Made by a program: the position numbers and the translations under genes | Notes under the pieces: generated by a model | Databases searched by the model: none | Told to the model about the DNA's origin: nothing | Seen by the model: the letters and a program-made list of their open reading frames with translations, nothing else | In this document: piece by piece, positions 1 to 5,189 of the stretch | How the letters are laid out: each line of letters begins with the position of its first letter | Numbering within the stretch: position 1 is the stretch's first letter | From: Gemmatimonadota bacterium | GTDB taxonomy: Bacteria; Gemmatimonadota; Gemmatimonadetes; Palauibacterales; Palauibacteraceae | Length of the DNA stretch: 10,649 bases | Assembly (NCBI GenBank): GCA_030601615.1 | Contig: JAUVTH010000031.1 | Span: 1 to 10,649 of the forward strand | Direction: 5' to 3'

Positions 1-370
1 GCCCGTACCGCGTGGAGGCGAGCGACAGGGCGGCGAGGCCGCCCGGGGTGCCCACGGAGCCGTGACCGACGGTGAGGTCTACGCCTCCACCGTAGTCGAT
101 GCGGACGTCGCGCCGGCCGCCGCCGAGCCGCTCGGGAAGCAGATTGCGACCCGGCATCTCGATGTAGCCGTCGATCGTCACCGGCTCACCCGCCGGGGGC
201 CAGATCGTGAGGAAGCCACCTGCTCCCAGTGAGCAGATCGCCGGCTCCGTGGTGATCGACACGAGCGCCGCAGCCACCGCAGCGTCTACGGCGTTACCGC
301 CGGCGTCAGCTACGATCGCTCCCGCGTCTGCCGCCAGCTTGGTGCTGGATGCGACGGCGACTCCCTGCAT
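1..370 (-). CDS. gamma-glutamyltransferase-like Ntn-hydrolase, N-terminal part (cut by window edge)
   Basis: The 123 visible residues are the N-terminal part of the gamma-glutamyltranspeptidase family, enzymes that move or hydrolyse gamma-glutamyl groups such as that of glutathione. Seen: GVAVAS near the start, DAGGNAVDAAVAAA at about residues 22-35, GAGGF at 49-53 and SVGTPGGLAAL at about 105-115, all in the family order. The ATG at 370 has an AGGAGG box (374-379) four bases upstream, so the start is well set. There is no signal peptide, whereas many bacterial GGTs are exported, so this copy looks cytoplasmic. The family motif D-[FY]-R-E-x-A-P, whose Arg binds the glutamyl carboxylate, reads D-G-Y-I-E-M-P-G here, so the usual substrate contact seems lost. 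The autocatalytic Thr and the small subunit lie outside the window. Family membership is firm; true glutathione activity is doubtful. Confidence 0.85.
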   Translation of the reverse strand, partial: MQGVAVASSTKLAADAGAIVADAGGNAVDAAVAAALVSITTEPAICSLGAGGFLTIWPPAGEPVTIDGYIEMPGRNLLPERLGGGRRDVRIDYGGGVDLTVGHGSVGTPGGLAALSLASTRYG

Positions 371-373
371 GTG

Positions 374-379
374 CCTCCT
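374..379 (-). promoter_or_regulatory. Strong ribosome binding site for the GGT-like gene
   Basis: A perfect AGGAGG on the minus strand, four bases before the ATG at 370. It fixes the start of the GGT-like gene and shows that no signal peptide is encoded upstream. Confidence 0.75.
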
Positions 380-402
380 GAGTGATGATCCTCGGACTGG
401 AG

Positions 403-433
403 ATGTTAGGCCCGCGTGTGCCGATTCGTCCAA
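403..433 (-). promoter_or_regulatory. Weak candidate promoter for the GGT-like gene
   Basis: On the minus strand, TTGGAC (428-433) and TAACAT (403-408) resemble -35 and -10 boxes with a 19-base spacer, a little long. The -35-like box lies inside the interrupted palindrome at 421-437, so a protein bound there could block it. The 178-base gap between the two divergent genes (371-548) shows no other feature I can support. Confidence 0.22.
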
Positions 434-437
434 TCGG
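421..437. promoter_or_regulatory. Perfect 6+5+6 interrupted palindrome, possible operator
   Basis: CCGATT - cgtcc - AATCGG is a perfect inverted repeat with a 5-base centre, in the gap between the divergently transcribed GGT-like gene and the membrane-protein gene. The size and position suit an operator for a dimeric regulator. It could equally be a short RNA hairpin or chance. Confidence 0.35.
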
Positions 438-548
438 TTTCCTGATCCATCACCCGCGACGGGATCCCAGGAACCCTCCCGTGCGTTCATCCGACTGTGA
501 TCGAGGAGCGCACGTGAAGCCGGCAGCGGGCCGGCAGGGGAGGTGGGG

Positions 549-1112
549 ATGATCAACAGGCGGGCTTTTCGGCACTGGAGCAGGTCGTGGACCCGGACCC
601 TCGTGGCGGCGACGCTCGGCGCCATCGTGTTCGTCTCCGCCCAGGCTTTCAAGGGCTATCCGATGCACATCGCCGACTACATCGGAGCTCAGATCGTCGG
701 CCAGGGAGGATATCCGGAGGCCGCGGCAGGCCCGATCGGTTGGGCCGTTCATATCGGGGTGTCGCTCGTCTACGCGTCCGTCTTCGGCTTCCTGGTGAGT
801 TGCGCGTTCCTGCACGGCTCGAAGATCAGTCCCCGGCTGACGGGTCTGATGCTGGTGCCGGTCCTCGCGTATCTGTCCACGGCGATCGCGGCACCTGCCA
901 TCGCGGTGACCGTAGGCCTGCTGTCCGGACAAGGCCTGCCGGCGTCGCTACCGGCGTTCAACCTGCAGCTGAATTTCGTGTTCTGGAATCACGCCCTCTT
1001 CTTCCTGGTCTGCTGGGCGGTGTACCTGGCCCCCGTCGGAAGGCGGGTCGAGGAGGAAGTCGAAGAGACGGTCGGCGCGCCGGCTCGGCGAGTGTCGGCG
1101 GCACTGAGCTAA
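549..1112 (+). CDS. Hypothetical integral membrane protein, four predicted helices
   Basis: A 187-residue protein of a family I do not recognise. Hydrophobic stretches at about residues 17-35, 65-87, 97-125 and 143-162 predict four transmembrane helices. A strongly basic N-terminus (several Arg in the first 16 residues) suggests the N-terminus is cytoplasmic, and an acidic and Arg-rich tail (about 165-187) is then cytoplasmic too. The loop after helix 1 holds a conserved-looking HIADYIGAQIVGQGGYP. The ATG at 549 is preferred because GGGGAGG lies just upstream (537-543); a GTG at 543 overlaps that box and adds only two residues. No enzymatic motif is visible. It is divergent from the GGT-like gene and converges on the secreted-protein gene, so it is probably a single-gene unit. 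Confidence 0.7.
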   Translation: MINRRAFRHWSRSWTRTLVAATLGAIVFVSAQAFKGYPMHIADYIGAQIVGQGGYPEAAAGPIGWAVHIGVSLVYASVFGFLVSCAFLHGSKISPRLTGLMLVPVLAYLSTAIAAPAIAVTVGLLSGQGLPASLPAFNLQLNFVFWNHALFFLVCWAVYLAPVGRRVEEEVEETVGAPARRVSAALS

Positions 1113-1143
1113 CAGGCCGCTGCGAAACACAAAACGGCGACCT

Positions 1144-1183
1144 GCCAAAGAAAACAGCGGCCCCGGAACCCGTCCGGAGCCGC
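1144..1183 (-). terminator. Intrinsic terminator of the secreted-protein gene
   Basis: A hairpin with arms GCGGC (1157-1161) + CCGG (1163-1166) and CCGG (1174-1177) + GCCGC (1179-1183), one C/A mismatch and a 7-base loop. Read on the minus strand it is followed by TGTTTTCTTTGG (1145-1156), a T-rich tail. It therefore serves the minus-strand gene ending at 1211. The plus side has no T tract, so termination of the membrane-protein gene here is less certain. Confidence 0.7.
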
Positions 1184-1210
1184 CGCTCAAACGCAAGTCG
1201 AAAACCGACG

Positions 1211-2131
1211 CTACTGGGGCTGCTTCTTGCCCGCTCCCCGCGGCGCGCTCGCCTTGGTCGAAGACGAAGAGGACGACGAAGAGGAAGCCGAAGACGCGCC
1301 GCTCGAGCTGCTCGGCATCGAGGCCGCGCTCCCGGGTGCGGTACGTATTCCCTCCTGCCTCTGAAGACGCTCGTGCGCCGCGTTCGTCGGCATGCGGGCA
1401 TTCGCCCGCTCAGCCGACGTGTAGCGACTTCTCACTCCGGCGCGGCTGCCGTACGAGTTGTTGACCGGCTCGGACTGCCGCCATAAGCGGCGCCCGTCGG
1501 CCGTCTCGATCCTCTCCCACGACTGGCCCCGCTCCACGATCGGGATGCCGTTGTACGTGGTCGGCTTCGGCCCGGGGACCACCTTGAGTACCAGAGACCG
1601 TGAAGTCAGTGCGCTCGAGCCGTACCCCTCGCCGATAAGCGGAACCGGGGCGTGCGCGGTGCGCGTCTCCGGCTCGAAGGGAGGCGTCAGGTCGAGAGGA
1701 GCCGACTGCGGCGTGCGCGGTGGACCCGCCTCGGCCGCGACACGGCTGAGCTCCTTGATGGCCTGGACCTTCGCGGGTGACACATACGGGGACCTCAAAG
1801 CGTCCGCCTGCCCGTCGATGACCAGGTAACTCCAGTTCCCGAGGAAGTTCGCGGGCGTGAGCCCGTAGGTTCCACCGCAGCCACCGAAACCGACCGCATT
1901 TTCGGCGGTCAGCGTCACCAGTTCGGAACCCATATAGGTGTTGTTCAGCCGGCCCCTGCTGCTCCAAAGGTAGGGATTGTAGAAGCAGGGCCCGTTCTCC
2001 GCGCTGAACCCCACGTCCGTCCCCGAATTCGGCGCCGGCGGCAGCGTAGACTCCTGAGCCCGCAGATCGCTGGTCGAAAGGCCCGCAGCCGCGACGACAG
2101 CGAGCGCCAGCGTGATCCGTGTGATGTTCAA
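1211..2131 (-). CDS. Secreted protein of unknown function with Ser-rich C-terminal tail
   Basis: A 306-residue protein of no family I recognise. The N-terminus is a clear Sec signal peptide: basic NITR, a hydrophobic core (about residues 6-18), then SDLRA|QES, with likely cleavage after residue 25. The mature protein should lie in the periplasm or outside the cell. The folded part (about 30-235) has two Cys (49 and 85), which could form a disulfide, and many Gly/Asn/Tyr. Residues 270-292 are almost all Ser and Ala, with nine Ser in a row, then a basic tail GKKQPQ; this looks like a disordered linker. The start is a TTG at 2131, backed by GAGGAG seven bases upstream and by the signal peptide. 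A longer reading from TTG at 2176 would start inside the -10-like TATATT and would bury the signal peptide. Confidence 0.7.
   Translation of the reverse strand: MNITRITLALAVVAAAGLSTSDLRAQESTLPPAPNSGTDVGFSAENGPCFYNPYLWSSRGRLNNTYMGSELVTLTAENAVGFGGCGGTYGLTPANFLGNWSYLVIDGQADALRSPYVSPAKVQAIKELSRVAAEAGPPRTPQSAPLDLTPPFEPETRTAHAPVPLIGEGYGSSALTSRSLVLKVVPGPKPTTYNGIPIVERGQSWERIETADGRRLWRQSEPVNNSYGSRAGVRSRYTSAERANARMPTNAAHERLQRQEGIRTAPGSAASMPSSSSGASSASSSSSSSSSTKASAPRGAGKKQPQ
1259..1312 (-). repeat. Low-complexity poly-Ser codon tract
   Basis: Within the secreted-protein gene the codons are almost all TCG, TCT, TCC or AGC, giving a (GAA/GAC)-like purine run on the plus strand. Codons vary, so this is an amino-acid repeat rather than a pure DNA microsatellite. 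Nine consecutive Ser codons occupy 1259-1285. Confidence 0.7.
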
Positions 2132-2138
2132 GGTGCCA

Positions 2139-2144
2139 CTCCTC
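2139..2144 (-). promoter_or_regulatory. Ribosome binding site that decides the TTG start
   Basis: GAGGAG on the minus strand lies seven bases before the TTG at 2131. No ATG or GTG in this frame gives a signal peptide with a ribosome site, so this box decides the start of the secreted-protein gene. Confidence 0.7.
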
Positions 2145-2174
2145 GGGGGGAGAGAGAAACGTCCAGTCAGTTCC

Positions 2175-2207
2175 AATATACCCCGAAGCGGGTCAGGTGG
2201 TAGTCAA
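2175..2207 (-). promoter_or_regulatory. Candidate sigma-70-like promoter of the secreted-protein gene
   Basis: TATATT (2175-2180) and TTGACT (2202-2207) on the minus strand match -10 and -35 boxes well in an otherwise GC-rich stretch. The spacer is 21 bases, longer than the usual 16-18, so either the -35 box is different or the promoter is weak. The transcript would begin about 35-40 bases before the TTG start, which fits. Confidence 0.4.
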
Positions 2208-2271
2208 ACGGGCGTGAGAAACCGGCTATGCGGCAGTAACAGAACGACTTGGGGATCTGGCCGGAAAGTAA

Positions 2272-2502
2272 CTAGCTCCGGTCAGACTTCGCGTCCGCCC
2301 ATGAGAGGTAGGCACGCTCGCACATCTCGCAGTCGCGTCCCAGCTCGTAGCACGGCACTCCGTCCGCCTGGGCTTCCGCGCACAGGGCGCCCAGGGCTTC
2401 GTCTCGGGCGTGGTGCTCGCGGCGTGAGTGTGGCGCGCCGTCGCACGGAAGGTCGCTGTAGGGATCGTCGCTGAACGGACGGTCCTGTTTCGGATCGATC
2501 AT
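2272..2502 (-). CDS. Small acidic Cys-rich protein of unknown function
   Basis: A 76-residue protein that I do not recognise. It has Cys at residues 20, 41, 51, 58 and 61, the last two as CEMC, next to CERAYLSWADAKS. The Cys number and spacing could suit a metal site, but no known zinc or iron-sulfur signature is complete. It has no signal peptide or membrane segment and is rich in Asp, Glu and Arg. Codons have the high-GC third positions expected of a real gene here, and GGAG (2510-2513) sits seven bases before the ATG. It points the same way as the secreted-protein gene and is divergent from the oxidoreductase operon. Confidence 0.55.
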   Translation of the reverse strand: MIDPKQDRPFSDDPYSDLPCDGAPHSRREHHARDEALGALCAEAQADGVPCYELGRDCEMCERAYLSWADAKSDRS

Positions 2503-2550
2503 GTCCCGTCTCCGTCGTGCCGCCGAGGGGAAGTCCGGCCCGCCGCCTGT

Positions 2551-2687
2551 GTCACGAGAGGGGATTCAGGCCGGCAATCCGGGCCATCGTCTCACCTCTC
2601 CGTGACGCACGCTTCTTGCAAATGTCGTGCGTAGAGGCGCGAGGGAGCGTCTCTGCCGCGAAGCTGCCCGAATGCGGCGGTTCGCGG
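2551..2687 (+). promoter_or_regulatory. Row of three strong inverted repeats upstream of the operon, possible structured leader
   Basis: The 340-base gap between divergent genes (2503-2842) holds three consecutive stems. Stem A pairs GTCACGAGAGG (2551-2561) with CCTCT-C-CGTGAC (2595-2606), one bulged base, and encloses a smaller GGATT/AATCC hairpin (2562-2580). Stem B pairs ACGCACG (2605-2611) with CGTGCGT (2626-2632). Stem C pairs CCGCGAA+GCTGC (2656-2667) with GCGGC-GG-TTCGCGG (2674-2687). A fourth, GCGGGC/GCCCGC, lies at 2714-2732. They could form a structured 5' leader of the operon or be DNA operators. I see no match to a riboswitch core that I know, and no convincing -35/-10 pair. The rest of the gap shows nothing else I can support. 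The strand is assigned by the likely target and is not proven. Confidence 0.35.
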
Positions 2688-2842
2688 GCGACAACACGAT
2701 TACGGAGGGAAATGCGGGCTCCGAGGGCCCGCGGTCGGATGAGCGGTTCCGGCGTTTCTGGGACGTTTTGGCCCCCAAACTAGCAGGACAGGTCAGTTCG
2801 TCACCCCCGGCGCTCTCCTCGTTCCCCCTTGAGGACCTGCAT

Positions 2843-3421
2843 ATGCGTGAGCTTCGAATACACGGTCGTGGAGGGCAGGGGTCGGTCATCGCCTCCAAGC
2901 TGCTCGCCGTGGCCTTGTTCCGTGAGGGAGAGTGGGTGCAGTCGTTCCCCGCGTTCGGCGTGGAGCGGCGGGGAGCCCCCGTCACGGCCTTTCTTCGCTT
3001 CGATGACGACCCGATCCGGCTGCGTTTCGAGATCACAGCTCCGGACGACCTGATCGTCCTCGACCCGACACTGATCGAAGCTATCGACGTGACGTCGGGT
3101 CTCAAGTCGGGCGGCACGATCCTCATCAACACAGAGAAGGCCCCCGAGGAGTATCCGAAGCTCCTCGATCGTTTCCGCGTGGCGACGATCGACGCGAGCG
3201 GCATCGCCATCCGGCACGGCCTGGGCTCGAAGTCCCAGCCGATCGTGAACACCGCCCTCGTGGGCGCCTTCGCGGCCGAGTTCGGTCTCATCGGGCTCGA
3301 GTCGGTGAAGGCCGCGATCTACGACGAGGTGCCGGCCAAGCAGGAGGCCAACTACGCGGCGGCCGTCGAGGCTTTCGGCGCCGTCCGCTCGGCCGCCCCG
3401 ACGGAGGTGTCGCATGTCTGA
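2843..3421 (+). CDS. porG: 2-oxoacid:ferredoxin oxidoreductase, gamma subunit
   Basis: A 192-residue gamma subunit (domain III) of the pyruvate/2-ketoisovalerate ferredoxin oxidoreductase family, cytoplasmic, part of the complex that turns a 2-oxoacid plus CoA into acyl-CoA and CO2 with transfer of two electrons. Seen: the opening RIHGRGGQG at residues 5-13, SFPAFGVERRGAPV at 34-47 and a late NTALVGAFAAEFG (136-148), all typical of the gamma subunit; the length also fits. The ATG at 2843 is chosen over upstream in-frame starts because the conserved fold begins right there and GAGG (2831-2834) is eight bases upstream. Its end overlaps the next gene by eight bases. Substrate (pyruvate or a branched-chain or aromatic oxoacid) cannot be told from this subunit; the symbol means family only. 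Confidence 0.9.
   Translation: MRELRIHGRGGQGSVIASKLLAVALFREGEWVQSFPAFGVERRGAPVTAFLRFDDDPIRLRFEITAPDDLIVLDPTLIEAIDVTSGLKSGGTILINTEKAPEEYPKLLDRFRVATIDASGIAIRHGLGSKSQPIVNTALVGAFAAEFGLIGLESVKAAIYDEVPAKQEANYAAAVEAFGAVRSAAPTEVSHV
3402..3416 (+). promoter_or_regulatory. Translational-coupling site, copy 1
   Basis: GGAGGTG inside the end of the gamma-subunit gene leads to an ATG that overlaps the upstream stop by eight bases (ATGTCTGA). The 15 bases here differ at only one position from those at 9922-9936, at the last gene pair of the same operon. Confidence 0.6.
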
Positions 3422-5189
3422 GCGCGACTTGACCCGCCCGCACGAGACGGGCCGGCGGATCCCGCCCGTGGCGATCAGCGAGACCTCGACTCTGGTGAAT
3501 CAGACCGGATCGTGGAAGTACATCATGCCGCGGTACCAGGACGGCGTCGCCCCGTGCAACGCCGGTTGCCCGGTCGGAATCGACATCGAGGGATACATGT
3601 ACCTGATCGGGCAGGGCCGACTGCAGGACGCAGCCGACCTGCTGATACGCGAGAACCCGATGCCGGCCGTCACCGGCCGCGTGTGCCACCACCCGTGCGA
3701 GGACAGCTGCAACCGCGCGTCCCTGGACGAGGCCGTGGCCATCCACTCGGTAGAGCGCCGGCTGGGAGACATGATCCTGGCCGCACCGCCGCCGCCTGCT
3801 CCGGAGCGTACTCGGACCGAGACCGTGGCCGTGATCGGGTCCGGTCCCGCGGGACTCTCCTGCGCGTGCTTCCTGGCTCGGTTCGGCTACGGCGTGACCG
3901 TATTCGAGGCGGCCCCCGAGGCGGGGGGCATGCTCCGCCTGGGAATCCCCGAGTACCGGCTGCCACGGGCCATCCTGGACCGCCAGATCGAACGGATCGA
4001 GGCCGAGGGAATCGAGATTCGCATTTCCACCCGCATCGGGACGGACGTGCCGTGGGCCGTGCTGGACGGGTTCGATGCCGTATTCGTGGCGCCGGGCGCG
4101 CACATGGGCAAGGACTCCCGGATTGAAGGAGCCGAGGGCGTACCCGAGATTCGCCCGGGGCTCGAGTTCCTCAAGGAGGTCAACGCGGGCGGGCGGCCGG
4201 AACTGGGCGACCATGTGATCGTGGTGGGCGGCGGCAACACCGCGATGGACTGTGCCCGTTCCGCCCTCCGGCTGGGAGCGGACGTCACCGTACTGTACCG
4301 TCGCACTCCCCGTGAGATGCCGGCCATCCCGCAGGAGGCCAGGGAGACGAAGGAGGAGGGCGTCAAGTTCGAGTTCCTCGCGGCCCCGACCGCCGTCGAG
4401 ATGGAGGACGGCGAGTTCGTAGGAATCACGTGCCAGCGTATGGAGCTCGGGCCACCCGATGACTCCGGGCGCCGCAGGCCGGTCCCCATCGAAGGGGATG
4501 TCTTCTCGATGAAGGCGGACACGGTTCTGACCGCAATCGGTGAGGACTGCGACCTCTCCTTCCTGCCCGACGAGGTCCGCACGAACTGGGGACTCGTCGA
4601 AGTGGAGGCCCTCGGAGAGAGCACGTCCGCGCCGGTGTTCGCGGGCGGCGACGCCGTGGATTTACCCCGCTCCGTGGCTGACGCGCTGGGCGCCGGCAAA
4701 CGCGCGGCAATCGGCATCGATCACTACTTGCGCAAGGAGGCAGGGGAGGACGTGGGCGAGGTCCCGCTCGACGACCTGCGCTTCGCCGGTGGCAACGTGA
4801 GCGCCATGCGCTATGCGAAGGACGAGGACCCGATCCCGCGCGAGGCGCCCGTCAACGACGTGGTGACGTGGGATCAGATGAATCCGCACCATTACCGCTC
4901 GGTGCCACGCCACGAGGATCACTTCCACGCTGGCATCGATCTCCGGTCCGCGTTCGGCGAGACCAATTTCGGACTCAGCCAGAAGGAAGCGATCGAGGAA
5001 GCCGAGCGCTGCCTGAACTGCGGCGTGTGCAACCGCTGCGAGCTGTGCCTGATTTTCTGCCCGGACATGGCGATCTCCCGGCGCGAAGACGGGGGATTCG
5101 AGATAGACATGCGGTACTGTAAGGGATGCGGCCTGTGCGCCGCCGAGTGCCCCCGGGGAGCCATCGTGATGACGCGGGAGGGCATGTGA
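3414..5189 (+). CDS. GltD/NfnB-like FAD-NAD(P) oxidoreductase fused to a 2x[4Fe-4S] ferredoxin (delta subunit of the oxidoreductase)
   Basis: A 591-residue fusion. Residues about 35-125 are the GltD-type N-terminal iron-sulfur domain (Cys48, 52, 91, 95, 99; C-x3-CPVG and CHHPCEDSC). The usual GltD first pair C-x2-C is absent and the usual VCGRVC reads VTGRVC. Residues 137-440 are the tandem Rossmann flavoprotein: FAD loop GSGPAG (142-147), NAD(P) loop GGGNTA (272-277), and FAGGDAV (409-415). Residues 530-591 are a ferredoxin with two full C-x2-C-x2-C-x3-CP motifs (Cys539/542/545/549 and 569/572/575/579), preceded by an extra C533-x2-C536. Ferredoxin domains like this are the delta subunit of archaeal-type Por/Vor complexes. 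Inference: electrons from the TPP site run through the ferredoxin to FAD and NAD(P). It sits between the gamma and alpha genes with overlaps of 8 and 4 bases. Domain calls are firm; the direction of electron flow is open. Confidence 0.9.
   Translation: MSERDLTRPHETGRRIPPVAISETSTLVNQTGSWKYIMPRYQDGVAPCNAGCPVGIDIEGYMYLIGQGRLQDAADLLIRENPMPAVTGRVCHHPCEDSCNRASLDEAVAIHSVERRLGDMILAAPPPPAPERTRTETVAVIGSGPAGLSCACFLARFGYGVTVFEAAPEAGGMLRLGIPEYRLPRAILDRQIERIEAEGIEIRISTRIGTDVPWAVLDGFDAVFVAPGAHMGKDSRIEGAEGVPEIRPGLEFLKEVNAGGRPELGDHVIVVGGGNTAMDCARSALRLGADVTVLYRRTPREMPAIPQEARETKEEGVKFEFLAAPTAVEMEDGEFVGITCQRMELGPPDDSGRRRPVPIEGDVFSMKADTVLTAIGEDCDLSFLPDEVRTNWGLVEVEALGESTSAPVFAGGDAVDLPRSVADALGAGKRAAIGIDHYLRKEAGEDVGEVPLDDLRFAGGNVSAMRYAKDEDPIPREAPVNDVVTWDQMNPHHYRSVPRHEDHFHAGIDLRSAFGETNFGLSQKEAIEEAERCLNCGVCNRCELCLIFCPDMAISRREDGGFEIDMRYCKGCGLCAAECPRGAIVMTREGM

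Noticed and set aside
587..1486. A 299-residue plus-strand open frame across the membrane-protein gene, the terminator and the end of the secreted-protein gene
   Set aside because: Arg-rich composition with no conserved motif; it crosses a terminator and two convergent genes, so it is a shadow frame.
2132..2176. A longer start for the secreted protein at TTG 2176
   Set aside because: It lies inside the -10-like TATATT box, lacks a ribosome site, and would put 15 residues before a normal signal peptide.
2551..2687. A known riboswitch (TPP, cobalamin, glycine, SAM, T-box) upstream of the operon
   Set aside because: I looked for the conserved cores of these classes and saw none, so the region is reported only as an unassigned structured element.
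2627..2842. A 72-residue N-terminal extension of the gamma subunit from the in-frame ATG at 2627
   Set aside because: The family starts with RIHGRGGQG right after the ATG at 2843; the extension is Arg-rich, crosses three inverted repeats, and the later ATG has its own GAGG.
3288..4214. A 308-residue minus-strand open frame opposite the oxidoreductase fusion gene
   Set aside because: His/Arg/Pro-rich antisense shadow. The plus strand carries a fully motif-supported protein in this stretch.
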